Positions 1-8,144 of a stretch of 41,700 nt of DNA are shown here, one piece after another (positions within the stretch are counted from its first letter, which is position 1; every line of letters starts with the position of its first letter). The translations under genes were made by a program, and so were the position numbers. Source of the stretch: JBHELB01 sp041859045. GTDB taxonomy: Bacteria > Hydrogenedentota > Hydrogenedentia > Hydrogenedentales > SLHB01. The notes beneath the pieces were generated by a model. It was not told the origin of the DNA. It ran no database searches and saw only the letters and a list, made by a program, of their open reading frames with translations. The stretch is taken from NCBI GenBank assembly GCA_041859045.1, contig JBHELB010000054.1:1-41700 (forward strand), given 5' to 3'.

Positions 1-2701
1 CGGGGCACGCCGGATCCCAATAGCCGAGCATCCGTGCCTTGGCGATGCCGAAATCGTCCCACAGTTTCCAGATTGCGCGCGGGTCGCCCTGCCATCCCAA
101 GCGGTTGGTCATGCCATAGAGCATGCCGCGGAAGGGGTTGCCGCCGTTTTGTAGCATCTCACTGTAGAGACCAAAGGGGATTCCCGAAACTTCGATAAGC
201 CAGTAGTCCGGCGGAAGATCGTAGTTGTACATTTCGCCGAACCAGAGACTGTCAAGATAGGGCATGTGCTCCATGTACTGCATCGCGGGACTGACCAGTC
301 CGTACGCCGGGTCGAAGTTGTTTCCGCTGTGAAAATCGATGAGCGCGCCAGGCCGGTAGCGATCGAAGACTTTGCGAACGCGCTTCATAATCTCGCGGTC
401 ATATCCCAGACCGTCCACATACAGACCGTCGATCTCAACGTTACGAAACAGCCAGCCTAAGCCCTCAAGATAGTAGTTGTGCCAACGCGAAAGGCCCGTT
501 TGCGCAATCGCACCATCCGTTTCGTCGTTCGGCAAGTTTGGCTCATGCCACGCCGGGGCGTAGCCCGAGACGAGGTGCTCCTGCAACCAGGAATAGCCGC
601 CCCCGCCGCCGTGGAGAAAGATCTCCGTGCCCAAACTACGCAACGCCCAGATCTCGGGGGTATGATTCGAGAGTTCGCGCACGGTGTAATAGATTTTCCC
701 CTTGAGGCCCGCCTGGTGCAGGCTGCCGATATACTCTTTCAACCGATCCGCGGTCAGGAAGGGGTAATTGATGTACGGGTTCAGCGCCGGCCCCTGGTGA
801 ATATTGACGATCGTGGCGCCTTTCGCTTTGGCTTGGTCGGCGGGTTCGGGTTGATGCAAGTAACGCTGGTTCCAGTGGCGCGGATCGAGAGGTTTCAGTG
901 GCGTGATCAGCAGACCAAAGCGGTAGGTTTCCTCCTCGTTCGCCTCGAAATGGCGCGCGCCGGAATACGCGCGCAGGACGATTGGGCCGTCTTCATCGCG
1001 GACCGTGCAGCCGCCTTTCCCGCCATTGGACCATCCCCGTGGAAGTTCGGGAATCCCGGTCAGATCCCACTTTTCTTCGGGGCCCTTCAGTTTAATCTGA
1101 AGTCCCGCAGGCACATCGCCAAGCCACACGGCGTTGTTCGAACGGCTCACGTTCCATGTCCATGCGAGTTCTTCGGGACGATAGCCGCCTTGTTTGCCCA
1201 TCCCCATGAGATACGGCACGGCCTCGGGACGAAACGGAATCTCGAGCCGGACATCGCGGACATCGGTGGTTTCAAGCGCGCGCAGCGTGATGGTGTAGCC
1301 GATGTATCCGTCGAACTCCATCTTCGCCCAGCATCGGTATTCAAACGCGCCGCTGCGTTGGGTCGTGCCCCAAGTAAACGTACCTGGTCCTTGCGCACGC
1401 AGCGCGGCGTTCTGGCCGCTCCAGGCGCTCTCCCCCGCGTCCGACTCGACCACGAAGCGCATCGGCGCGGCAAGAAGTTCGCGGTTGCCCGCCCGGACAC
1501 TGCTCAGCATCGCGTCGCCGCGCACGGAGACATCGCGACCGAGGCACGAAATGGTGCGCATGCTGACGGTTAGCGGGGTATATGGCGCCACCACCTCGTC
1601 GTCGATGCCGATGCTGGAATCCAGCCACCCCAGACGCGCCATACGCCACGCGTCGTTCACGCCGTGATCGGGAATGAGCGCGGAGGTCACTTCAAACTGC
1701 AGGGAAACTCTCATCGGGTCGAGCCCACTCGCCGTGATGGTCGCCTCGCCCTCGTAGACGCCCGGTGCGGCGTTCTCCGGGATGTCTACTAAGCACCATA
1801 GCGGCTGCACGCGGCCTTGTTTCACGGCGACGGTACGGGTAAACGGCCTTCCGCGCCAGTCAACGCCCGAGGTATTGATGCATCGAAGCGCCGTGTGTGG
1901 AATGCTTCGGCCTTTGTCTGACTTCAGATCGCCAAACTGTACCGAAAGGCCTTCGACTGGCGTACGCGCAGCGTAGACAGCCAACTGAAACGCATACCAC
2001 TCGCCGCGATCCGCCGTCCCACTGAACGCCGCGCGTGGTCCGACGTCAGCCCAACGCTGCGGCAGCGCGTTGCGCATGCGCACGGGATAGCGGCGATCCT
2101 CTGGAAACACCCAGACCGGCCCGGGGTTCGCCTGCATCAGGCGTTGCATCTCTTCGGCCGTGGCGATAACCTCCATCGGGTCAAAGCGGTCGAACTCGCT
2201 ACGGGCCTGAAACGCGGTGACCTTCGCCTCGGGCAGCGCAGACCACTTCGCGCGCGGCTCCCCTAGCAACCCTTCGGCGCTGAGCCACTCCTCGGACGCG
2301 GGCTCGGGGGTCGGATACACGGCGACATACGCATGCTGCGGCCCGGTATGCTGAACGGGCGCAAAATAGAGGTAATAGTCCCCGGGGACCGTCACCGGTT
2401 GGAAGATGAAGTCACCGAATTCGGCATTCGTCTCGACGCGCAGCACATTGCGCAGGCGCTCGCCCGTCGCGGCGTCAACCAGGAACACTTCCTTAGCTTG
2501 CGGACGCGGATCGTGACGACGCCAAGGAACATGGACGCGCACCAGTCCCTCAGTTCCCTCAACGCGCAGCACCGCGCGCATGCTGCCCAACTCGCGCGGC
2601 CACGTGGCGACGCTGTACGGAATCTCGTCGGAGACCGCCCCTGGGACAAATCCCCACACACTGCACATCACTAGAGCCCAAGCCCATACTGCTCCGCGCA
2701 T
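1..2701 (-). CDS. Secreted glycoside-hydrolase-like protein (DUF6067/GH123-like), 3' end outside the window
   Basis: An uninterrupted reading frame of 900 codons runs off the left edge, so the C-terminus is missing. It begins ATG at 2701, preceded by GGAGGAGG. Residues 1 to about 24 form a signal peptide (MRGAVWAWALVMCSVWGF), so the protein is exported. Around residues 235-260 is the sandwich-domain motif EWYAFQLAVYAA seen in the N-terminal part of GH123-like proteins. Residues about 497-515 read MGMGKQGGYRPEELAW, and 757-870 contain DGLYVDGLGYDREIMKRVRK, ALIDFHSGNNF and GMLYGMTNRLGW. These are features I associate with the DUF6067 glycoside-hydrolase-like family, with a (beta/alpha)8-type catalytic region. 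The substrate cannot be read from sequence. The gene is transcribed away from the repeat-filled gap, and a perfect TATAAT lies upstream. Family call fairly confident; catalytic activity is inferred. Confidence 0.85.
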   Translation of the reverse strand, partial: MRGAVWAWALVMCSVWGFVPGAVSDEIPYSVATWPRELGSMRAVLRVEGTEGLVRVHVPWRRHDPRPQAKEVFLVDAATGERLRNVLRVETNAEFGDFIFQPVTVPGDYYLYFAPVQHTGPQHAYVAVYPTPEPASEEWLSAEGLLGEPRAKWSALPEAKVTAFQARSEFDRFDPMEVIATAEEMQRLMQANPGPVWVFPEDRRYPVRMRNALPQRWADVGPRAAFSGTADRGEWYAFQLAVYAARTPVEGLSVQFGDLKSDKGRSIPHTALRCINTSGVDWRGRPFTRTVAVKQGRVQPLWCLVDIPENAAPGVYEGEATITASGLDPMRVSLQFEVTSALIPDHGVNDAWRMARLGWLDSSIGIDDEVVAPYTPLTVSMRTISCLGRDVSVRGDAMLSSVRAGNRELLAAPMRFVVESDAGESAWSGQNAALRAQGPGTFTWGTTQRSGAFEYRCWAKMEFDGYIGYTITLRALETTDVRDVRLEIPFRPEAVPYLMGMGKQGGYRPEELAWTWNVSRSNNAVWLGDVPAGLQIKLKGPEEKWDLTGIPELPRGWSNGGKGGCTVRDEDGPIVLRAYSGARHFEANEEETYRFGLLITPLKPLDPRHWNQRYLHQPEPADQAKAKGATIVNIHQGPALNPYINYPFLTADRLKEYIGSLHQAGLKGKIYYTVRELSNHTPEIWALRSLGTEIFLHGGGGGYSWLQEHLVSGYAPAWHEPNLPNDETDGAIAQTGLSRWHNYYLEGLGWLFRNVEIDGLYVDGLGYDREIMKRVRKVFDRYRPGALIDFHSGNNFDPAYGLVSPAMQYMEHMPYLDSLWFGEMYNYDLPPDYWLIEVSGIPFGLYSEMLQNGGNPFRGMLYGMTNRLGWQGDPRAIWKLWDDFGIAKARMLGYWDPACP

Positions 2702-2750
2702 CTTGCCTCCTCCGTTCCTCAAGAGTCCGAACCGACGGCTATCGGAAGCA

Positions 2751-2777
2751 ATTATAGCGCGAGCGTGGGCGAAGAAA
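2751..2777 (-). promoter_or_regulatory. Candidate promoter for the DUF6067 gene
   Basis: On the minus strand a perfect -10 hexamer TATAAT occupies 2756-2751 in otherwise GC-rich DNA, about 50 bases before the ATG at 2701. The -35 is poor: TTTCTT at 2777-2772 with a short 15-base spacer. The position and the perfect -10 support it; the weak -35 suggests an activator or a weak promoter. Confidence 0.4.
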
Positions 2778-2944
2778 TACTCCGCGTCGCTTCTCAGTGA
2801 AAATCGCTTCTCGCGGCACAGGCTCGCCCTCCAGGGCAATCGAACCAGAATTTGCCTTTGTATTTCTCAGAGCGCCGCCCCGGCGCGGCCCGTAGCGCCG
2901 CATGACCACCTTCGAAAAAGTGCCTATGTATCTCGGTATTCTTC

Positions 2945-3034
2945 AAGTCCCGCAGGGACGGTTGAGGGTAGCCCAGCACTTCAGTGCTGGGATCCTGTGC
3001 CTCCCCAAAAAAGAAGTCCCGTAGGGACGGTTGA
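2945..3034 (+). repeat. Direct pair of AAGTCCCGYAGGGACGGTTGA
   Basis: Two 21-base copies (2945-2965 and 3014-3034) differ by one base (C/T) in the loop of the internal palindrome GTCCC-N3-GGGAC. They have the same orientation and their start points are 69 bases apart. Confidence 0.8.
2968..2991 (+). repeat. Hairpin GTAGCCCAGC...GCTGGG, copy 1
   Basis: CCCAGCACT (2972-2980) pairs perfectly with AGTGCTGGG (2983-2991), a 9-bp stem. GTAG precedes it. It is homologous to the inverted copy at 3093-3116, with a different but still self-complementary stem tip. Confidence 0.75.
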
Positions 3035-3092
3035 AGGTTTTGGCCAAACACTCAATCGTGCCTACGGCACTCTTTCTCTTTTCCGTCGGAAA

Positions 3093-3116
3093 CCCAGCGA
3101 TGAATCGCTGGGCTAC
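3093..3116 (-). repeat. Hairpin GTAGCCCAGC...GCTGGG, copy 2 (inverted)
   Basis: CCCAGCGAT (3093-3101) pairs perfectly with ATCGCTGGG (3104-3112), followed by CTAC. Read on the minus strand it has the same GTAGCCCAGC start and GCTGGG end as copy 1. The three stem-tip bases differ on both sides in a compensating way, which suggests selection on the folded form. Confidence 0.75.
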
Positions 3117-3240
3117 AGTCGATCGCCCCTACGGGGCACAAAACACAGACGCCCAGCAGGGAGGCCCGGCGCTACGGGCCACGTGCTCAGGTAAATGAGA
3201 GGGGCTGGTCTTCGTGCGATTGCCCTGCCTCTTCCGCATT

Positions 3241-3269
3241 TTCCAAAACCCGAAGCGGGGTGGTACTAT
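3241..3269 (+). promoter_or_regulatory. Candidate extended -10 promoter for the MgtC-type gene
   Basis: TTCCAA (3241-3246), a 17-base spacer, then TACTAT (3264-3269) with TG at 3261-3262, giving an extended -10 (TGGTACTAT). Transcription would start near 3276, about 36 bases before the chosen ATG. The -35 is weak. Confidence 0.4.
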
Positions 3270-3311
3270 CGAGTGAGTAAGGCTGCAAATGCGCAGGCAA
3301 GGAGGCGGGAA

Positions 3312-4016
3312 ATGGGGTATTGGGAGGAGTTCGCCAGCGGGGACAGTTTGACAGCCATCGCAATTAAGATGGGCGTGGCGATTCTGCTGAGCGGACTGGT
3401 GGGGATTGAACGGGAAATTAAGGGACGCGCGGCGGGTTTGCGGACACACGTGCTCGTGTGTCTGGGGTCGACAATGACGATGATGGTCGGGGACTCGATC
3501 GCGCAGGTGCATGCGCTCTCTGGCTCGCCGGTGTGGCTCGACTCCGGCCGCATCGCCGCCGGGATCATCACGGGCATTGGTTTTCTCGGCGCGGGCACCG
3601 TGATGACCGTAGGGGGGACGCAGCGTGGCTTGACGACCGCCGCGACGATCTGGTTTGTCGCGGCCTTGGGAATTGCCGTGGGCGTTGGGCACTATGCTAT
3701 CGCCACGGCAAGCACGCTCGCGGCGATGTTCGTGATCGTTTGCCTCAAACCCCTCGAGACGATTCTTCCCTTCGCGGATCAGTGCGTGCTGACATTACAG
3801 CTAAAGCAGGGACACGGCACCGCCGAGGACGTCGAGCGGGTGATTTCGGCCCGGGGATTCAAAGTAAAGAGCGCACGCACGCGGTTACTCGCGGATTCGG
3901 AGCGGGTCGAAGTGGTTTTTGAGATTAGCGGGGGCGCCGCGCCGAAGAAGACCGAGCTGATGCGGGTGTTGCAGGAGCACTTCCCCGATTCGCACAGCAT
4001 TTCATGCACGTTCTAG
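3312..4016 (+). CDS. MgtC/SapB-family inner-membrane protein
   Basis: The product is 234 residues. The start is ATG 3312, preceded by GGAGG at 3301-3305; the frame stays open 39 codons further upstream, but that stretch is unlike the family and crosses the repeat region. Hydrophobic segments fill residues about 12-145 and carry the MgtC signatures GLVGIEREIKGRAAGLRTH (28-46), GIGFLGAG (88-95) and GLTTAATIW (106-114). Residues about 155-234 form a soluble C-terminal domain of the ACT-like type seen in longer MgtC proteins. Family members are linked to magnesium limitation and, in pathogens, to F-type ATPase inhibition and survival in macrophages; in a free-living organism the role is uncertain. 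The gene stands alone, converging on the ACT-domain gene. Confidence 0.88.
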   Translation: MGYWEEFASGDSLTAIAIKMGVAILLSGLVGIEREIKGRAAGLRTHVLVCLGSTMTMMVGDSIAQVHALSGSPVWLDSGRIAAGIITGIGFLGAGTVMTVGGTQRGLTTAATIWFVAALGIAVGVGHYAIATASTLAAMFVIVCLKPLETILPFADQCVLTLQLKQGHGTAEDVERVISARGFKVKSARTRLLADSERVEVVFEISGGAAPKKTELMRVLQEHFPDSHSISCTF

Positions 4017-4047
4017 GAAAAAACGGCCACGCCATTCCTGGAATGCG

Positions 4048-4620
4048 TTAGTGTGGGCCAGGCCGTTCGATGCTGAGGGCGTTCGTCGCGGTGAATAGGT
4101 TGTGATGCTGAAATCGCACCGTGACGCCGATGGACTGCGCAACTTGCTCGAGCTCGTAACGGAGTTCCTGTGCGTCGATGGAACTCGGCACGATCACTTT
4201 GAAGATGACCACGAACTGGCCGTCGCGCACCTCGTTCCAGACGTCTTCGATATTCACGCCGCGCTGGGCGAAACACCGCGTCAGACCCCGCACGATGCCG
4301 GGCCGATCGTTTCCGACGACCGTGACCACGAACGGCTCGCCTTCGGGCTCATGTTCGCCGGATTGCTCCGGGGCGGAGGGCATAACCAGCGCCGCGAATC
4401 CTCCGGAAGCCTCGATCTCGTGCTTGACTTGTGTGTCGGTGACCGTTTCCGGGAACGCCGCGGTGAGGATCATTGTGAACCAACGGCCGACCACGGTCTG
4501 ACTCATGGCCTCAATGTTCGCGCTCAACGCGTAGAGCGCATCGGTGACGTCCGCGATGATGCCTACGCGGTCCTGCGCCAGCACCGTGATGACATAACGA
4601 ACCGCACGCTCCTGCCCCAT
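4048..4620 (-). CDS. Double ACT-domain protein (GcvR-like)
   Basis: The product is 190 residues with two tandem ACT domains. The first is at about 8-75 (YVITVLAQDRVGIIADVTDA) and the second at about 97-170 (VVTVVGNDRPGIVRGLTRC). The DRVGI/DRPGI turns are the usual ligand-binding loops of ACT domains. The architecture resembles the glycine-cleavage repressor GcvR and related small amino-acid-binding regulators. No DNA-binding or enzymatic domain is present, so it probably works by binding a ligand and another protein. AGAGGAGG precedes ATG 4620. It lies 19 bases behind uppP and is probably co-transcribed with it. The target is unknown. Confidence 0.85.
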   Translation of the reverse strand: MGQERAVRYVITVLAQDRVGIIADVTDALYALSANIEAMSQTVVGRWFTMILTAAFPETVTDTQVKHEIEASGGFAALVMPSAPEQSGEHEPEGEPFVVTVVGNDRPGIVRGLTRCFAQRGVNIEDVWNEVRDGQFVVIFKVIVPSSIDAQELRYELEQVAQSIGVTVRFQHHNLFTATNALSIERPGPH

Positions 4621-4639
4621 GTTCCCGCCTCCTCTATGG

Positions 4640-5464
4640 TCAATTCATGGTAGCAGAAAAAGCTCCCATTGCCCAGAGCGCCAAGACAATAACACCCACC
4701 ACGATGCGGTAGTAGCCAAAGGGCCGGAAATTGTGCCGACGAATGTAGGCCATCAGGAACGCGACCACGCCATACGCCACCGCGAAAGAGACCACGCAGC
4801 CCACCGAAAGCACGCCCCACTGCTCCGAAGTGAAGGAAAGTCCCACGTCGCCGATTTCGAAAACCGTCGCCCCGAGCATGGTCGGGATGGCCAGAAAGAA
4901 GGAAAACTCCGCCGCCAACGACCGACTCGAACCCAGCGCCATCGCCCCGATAATCGTCGCCGCCGATCGCGACGTCCCTGGGATCATGGCGATGCATTGG
5001 ATAAACCCGATCCCCAACGCCCGGCGGTAATCCAACGCGTCGCTCGTTTCGATTTTCGCCACGCGCTTGCCGCGATCCAGCACCAGCAGCAGCACCCCGC
5101 CCACCACCAACGCAAGCCCCACCGTGACGACGTTGAACAACGCCGCCTTGATGAATTCGCCAAGCAGCAACCCTATGACCGCCGCCGGGACGAACGCGAA
5201 GATGATTTTGGTCCAGAGCAGCAGCCTGCGCCGGGTTTCGTCCCACGATCCGCCAAAAGGCCACAGGGTCTTCCAGAAATAGAGCACCACCGACAACACC
5301 GCCGGAAGCTGAATGATGACGATAAAGGCGTCGTTGAACTGCACATCGTCTGAAAGCGGGATAAAACGATCCACGATAAGCATGTGGCCCGTACTGCTTA
5401 CCGGCAAAAATTCCGTTAGTCCCTCGACCACGGCCAGCAACACGGCTTTTAGGTAAATAAGCAT
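4640..5464 (-). CDS. uppP: Undecaprenyl-diphosphatase UppP (BacA type)
   Basis: This integral inner-membrane phosphatase recycles undecaprenyl pyrophosphate to the monophosphate carrier used for peptidoglycan and surface polysaccharides. The product has 274 residues, normal for the family. Family motifs are EGLTEFLPVSSTGH (14-27) and PGTSRSA (162-168), which hold the catalytic Glu, Ser and Arg residues. At least seven hydrophobic helices are visible. ATG 5464 is preceded by AAGGA. The frame stays open for 156 codons upstream, but that extension is antisense to ilvD and crosses the promoter at 5526-5554, so it is rejected. The ACT-domain gene follows on the same strand. Confidence 0.93.
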   Translation of the reverse strand: MLIYLKAVLLAVVEGLTEFLPVSSTGHMLIVDRFIPLSDDVQFNDAFIVIIQLPAVLSVVLYFWKTLWPFGGSWDETRRRLLLWTKIIFAFVPAAVIGLLLGEFIKAALFNVVTVGLALVVGGVLLLVLDRGKRVAKIETSDALDYRRALGIGFIQCIAMIPGTSRSAATIIGAMALGSSRSLAAEFSFFLAIPTMLGATVFEIGDVGLSFTSEQWGVLSVGCVVSFAVAYGVVAFLMAYIRRHNFRPFGYYRIVVGVIVLALWAMGAFSATMN

Positions 5465-5525
5465 AGCGTCCTTCGCTGGCCCGCCCACACCAAGCCCGTT
5501 CCCGGCGTGGCGACCAAAGACGCCG

Positions 5526-5554
5526 ATTGTAGACCAGGCTCGCGCATGGGTCAA
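5526..5554 (-). promoter_or_regulatory. Strong sigma-70-type promoter for uppP
   Basis: On the minus strand TTGACC (5554-5549), a 17-base spacer and TACAAT (5531-5526) give five of six matches in each hexamer. Transcription would start near 5519, leaving a leader of about 55 bases before the uppP ATG. Confidence 0.72.
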
Positions 5555-5584
5555 AAGGCGGAAACTGCGCATGCCGCCGGGTAT

Positions 5585-5613
5585 TTGTGCATAGGCCGTA
5601 TATCGCCTATACT
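5585..5613 (+). promoter_or_regulatory. Candidate ilvD promoter with an overlapping dyad
   Basis: TTGTGC (5585-5590), a 17-base spacer and TATACT (5608-5613) lie 54 bases before the ilvD ATG. The spacer and -10 contain a 6-bp inverted repeat, ATAGGC (5591-5596) and GCCTAT (5605-5610), which could be an operator. The -10 is good, the -35 is weak (TTG only). Confidence 0.5.
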
Positions 5614-5666
5614 TCCCCTTTAGTCGTATGCCCGGAGATACCGGGCGCAACCGCGAGGAAAACATC

Positions 5667-7337
5667 ATGAAGAGCGATGCCGTAAAGAAAGGGTTCGAGC
5701 GGGCGCCGCACCGTTCGTTGCTGTGGGCGACAGGGAAATTCAAGACGAAGGAGGATTTCCAGAAGCCGTTTATCGCGATTTGCAACAGTTTTGTCGAGAT
5801 TATCCCCGGCCATGTGCACCTGAACGAACTGGGGCAGGTTGCCAAAGAAGCGGTCATCGAGGCGGGGGGAATTCCGTTCGAGTTCAACACCATCGGCGTG
5901 GACGACGGTATTGCCATGGGCCATTCGGGCATGAACTACAGCCTGCCCTCGCGCGAACTTATCGCCGACAGCGTCGAGACGATGATCAAGGCGCACGCCT
6001 TCGATGGCATGATCTGCATTCCCAACTGCGACAAGATCGTGCCCGGCATGATCATGGGCGCCATGCGCTGCAACATCCCCACGATCTTCGTGTCCGGCGG
6101 GCCCATGGAAGCGGGAAAGACCAAAGACGGCAAGACCGTTGACCTGATCAGCGTGTTTGAGGGCGTCGGCGCGTACAAGAAGGGCGAGTTGACCGACGAG
6201 CAGTTGTTCGACCTCGAGCGTAACGCGTGCCCGGCGTGCGGGTCGTGCTCGGGCATGTTCACGGCGAACTCCATGAACTGCCTGTGTGAAGCGCTGGGGC
6301 TCAGTCTTCCGGGCAACGGCACGGTGCTGGCAGTCACGGGCGACCGCCGCGAACTGATCAAGCGCGCGGCGCGTCAGGTGTTGGCGCTGATCGAGGCGGA
6401 TCTCAAACCGCGTGATCTTGTGACGCCGCAGTCCATTGACAACGCCCTGGCGCTCGATATGGCCATGGGCGGGTCGACGAACACCGTGCTCCATACCCTC
6501 GCCATCGCGCGCGAGGCCGGTGTCGACTACCCACTCAAACGCATCAGCGAAGTCTCTGCACGCGTACCCAACATCTGTAAGGTTTCGCCCTCGAGCAAGT
6601 GGCATATGGAAGATGTCCACCGCGCGGGCGGCATCAGCGCGATCCTCGCTGAACTCGCCAAGAAACCCGGTGCGCTTCACCTTGACTGCCCGACGGTGAC
6701 CCTCAAGTCCCTCGGCGAGAACATCAAGGGCGCGGCCACCACGGATACGGAAGTCATCCGCACGCTCGACAATCCCTACAGCCAGACCGGCGGCTTGGCG
6801 GTGCTCTTTGGCAATCTTGCCCCGGACGGCGCGGTGGTGAAGGAGGCGGGCGTCGACCCCGCAATCCTCCGTCATACCGGCCCTGCGGTCGTGTTCGACA
6901 GCGAGGAAGAGGGGATGAAAGGCGTGCTCGCGGGCAAGGTGAAGGCAGGCGACATCATCGTCATCCGCTACGAAGGTCCCAAGGGCGGTCCGGGCATGAA
7001 GGAAATGCTCGCGCCGACCTCCGCGGTCATGGGGATGGGCTTGGGCACCTCGGTTAGCCTGATTACGGATGGCCGGTTCTCGGGCGGCACGCGCGGCGCC
7101 TGCATCGGCCACGTCAGCCCCGAGGCCGCCGACGGCGGGATGATCGCGCTCGTGCGCAACGGCGATACTATCGAGATCGATATCCCCGGGCGCACGCTCA
7201 ACCTCAAAGTGAGCGAGACTGAACTGGCCGAGCGCCGCAAGACCTTGCCGCCGCCGCCCGACCGCAAGCTTACCGGCTGGCTCAAGCGCTACCAGCGCAT
7301 GGTCACCAGCGCCAATACCGGCGCCGTGTTGGAATAG
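5667..7337 (+). CDS. ilvD: Dihydroxy-acid dehydratase IlvD
   Basis: The enzyme dehydrates 2,3-dihydroxy-3-methyl(iso)valerate to the 2-oxo acids in valine, leucine and isoleucine synthesis, in the cytoplasm. The product of 556 residues is full length. Iron-sulfur ligands are visible as Cys39 (AICNSF), Cys121 (IPNCDK) and Cys191/194 (ACGSCSGMF). The magnesium-site motif GVDDGIAMGHSGM is at 78-90 and Lys123 follows the second cysteine. The C-terminal TDGRFSGGTRG motif contains the catalytic serine. ATG 5667 has GAGGAA at 5655-5660; thirteen in-frame codons upstream from 5628 are ignored. No other branched-chain gene is adjacent. A hairpin terminator follows. Confidence 0.97.
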   Translation: MKSDAVKKGFERAPHRSLLWATGKFKTKEDFQKPFIAICNSFVEIIPGHVHLNELGQVAKEAVIEAGGIPFEFNTIGVDDGIAMGHSGMNYSLPSRELIADSVETMIKAHAFDGMICIPNCDKIVPGMIMGAMRCNIPTIFVSGGPMEAGKTKDGKTVDLISVFEGVGAYKKGELTDEQLFDLERNACPACGSCSGMFTANSMNCLCEALGLSLPGNGTVLAVTGDRRELIKRAARQVLALIEADLKPRDLVTPQSIDNALALDMAMGGSTNTVLHTLAIAREAGVDYPLKRISEVSARVPNICKVSPSSKWHMEDVHRAGGISAILAELAKKPGALHLDCPTVTLKSLGENIKGAATTDTEVIRTLDNPYSQTGGLAVLFGNLAPDGAVVKEAGVDPAILRHTGPAVVFDSEEEGMKGVLAGKVKAGDIIVIRYEGPKGGPGMKEMLAPTSAVMGMGLGTSVSLITDGRFSGGTRGACIGHVSPEAADGGMIALVRNGDTIEIDIPGRTLNLKVSETELAERRKTLPPPPDRKLTGWLKRYQRMVTSANTGAVLE

Positions 7338-7347
7338 TCACAAAATG

Positions 7348-7387
7348 ATCCCGGGGGCTTTCCTGTTTGAGGGAGAGCCCCCGGGAT
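7348..7387 (+). terminator. Hairpin terminator after ilvD
   Basis: ATCCCGGGGGCT (7348-7359) pairs perfectly with AGCCCCCGGGAT (7376-7387), a 12-bp GC-rich stem with a 16-base loop, 10 bases after the ilvD stop. The T-run behind it is short (TTTCC overlapping the stem end), so termination may be incomplete. Confidence 0.65.
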
Positions 7388-7433
7388 TTCCGTTCGTATC
7401 CGGCCGCATTAGGCCGTTCCCAAGGACAAGGGA

Positions 7434-8144
7434 ATGAACGAGCCGCTTCCCAAAGACCGCCGCGCCACGTGGCGGATGTTTGACCGCATCGCGCATCGCT
7501 ACGACCTTCTCAATCGGCTATTGTCGTTCAAGCGCGACGAAGTGTGGCGCGATGTGTTGGCCGCGCACTTGCCGCCGACCGGCCCTGTGCGTGTGCTCGA
7601 TCTGGCCACGGGGACTGGCGACATTCTTTTTTCCATGGTTCGTCGCTGCGGCGGGCGGTTGGAGGCGTACGGCGCGGATCTCTCGTTTTCCATGCTGCAA
7701 CGGGCGAAGCAGAAGTCCGATGGACGAGATGCAGGTCTGCTTTTCACCCGGGCCGATGCCGAGAAGCTGCCTTTTCCGGATGCCGCCTTCGACGCGGTAA
7801 GCATTGCGTTTGGTATCCGCAACGTCGACGACCCCGTGGTGGCGTTGCGGCAGATGCTCCGCGTCCTGCGGCCCGGCGGCCAGGCGCTCGTACTCGAGTT
7901 TTCGCTGCCGCGCAACGCAATTCTCCGCGCCGCGTATCTTATTTATTTTCGTCGGGCCTTGCCATGGATCGGCGGAGTCATCTCTGGCGATGCCGCGGCG
8001 TACCGCTACCTCAACACGAGTGTCGAGGCCTTTCCGCACGGCGAAGCGTTTGCCGCGTTGATGCGCGAGGCCGGATTCACCGACATCCGCCTGCGCCCGC
8101 TGACACTTGGCGTGGCGACTCTTTACGTGGGGACACGTCCGTGA
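7434..8144 (+). CDS. ubiE: Demethylmenaquinone/ubiquinone methyltransferase (MenG/UbiE)
   Basis: This SAM-dependent C-methyltransferase carries out the methylation late in menaquinone (or ubiquinone) synthesis. The product is 236 residues, normal length. The UbiE N-terminal signature FDRIAHRYDLLNRLLSF is at 16-32, the SAM-binding motif VLDLATGTGD at 54-63, and the second signature FGIRNVDD at 126-133. YRYLNTSVEAFP, typical of the family's C-terminal part, is also present. ATG 7434 is preceded by AAGG. The stop codon overlaps the GTG start of tilS (GTGA), indicating translational coupling. Menaquinone is the likelier product in this kind of bacterium, but the sequence does not settle it. Confidence 0.93.
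   Translation: MNEPLPKDRRATWRMFDRIAHRYDLLNRLLSFKRDEVWRDVLAAHLPPTGPVRVLDLATGTGDILFSMVRRCGGRLEAYGADLSFSMLQRAKQKSDGRDAGLLFTRADAEKLPFPDAAFDAVSIAFGIRNVDDPVVALRQMLRVLRPGGQALVLEFSLPRNAILRAAYLIYFRRALPWIGGVISGDAAAYRYLNTSVEAFPHGEAFAALMREAGFTDIRLRPLTLGVATLYVGTRP

Larger units (their letters stand above)
2832..3227. repeat. Mirror-image cluster of short palindromic repeats
   Basis: Several short words recur here in inverted order. CAGGGCAATCG (2832-2842) matches the complement of CGATTGCCCTG (3217-3227). GGCCCGTAGCGCCG (2887-2900) matches the complement of 3167-3180. The hairpin GTAGCCCAGC-N8-GCTGGG (2968-2991) recurs inverted at 3093-3116. The word AAGTCCCGYAGGGACGGTTGA occurs directly twice (2945-2965 and 3014-3034, one mismatch). 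GCCCCTACGGGGC (3125-3137) is a further palindrome. The outer-to-inner order of the inverted pairs is conserved. This looks like REP-type dispersed DNA or a decayed palindromic element; which one cannot be decided here. Confidence 0.75.
2702..3311. other. Long intergenic region filled with short palindromic repeats
   Basis: This 610-base gap separates two divergent genes. It contains no credible gene. Small open frames that cross it are translations of hairpin DNA with no recognisable protein features. It holds the promoter regions of both neighbours and, between about 2832 and 3227, a nest of direct and inverted short repeats described separately. Confidence 0.8.

Noticed and set aside
479..1573. 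364-codon open frame on the plus strand
   Set aside because: It is antisense to the continuous, motif-bearing DUF6067 frame; it has no recognisable motifs and arises from GC-rich codon bias.
2580..3194. 204-codon open frame in the repeat cluster
   Set aside because: It translates hairpin repeats and the end of the antisense gene; composition is repetitive and lacks a ribosome-binding site or motif.
4022..4067. AACGGCC...GGCCGTT inverted pair as a bidirectional terminator
   Set aside because: The right arm lies inside the ACT gene, the stem is only seven base pairs with a long loop, and there is no T-run.
5465..5932. N-terminal extension of UppP
   Set aside because: The added part is antisense to ilvD and crosses the strong promoter at 5526-5554; UppP family length ends at the internal ATG.
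5607..7112. 501-codon minus-strand frame
   Set aside because: It is antisense to ilvD, which carries all family motifs; typical high-GC shadow.
7544..8140. Upstream extension of tilS
   Set aside because: It is a shadow of ubiE; the GTGA overlap at 8141 gives the normal start.
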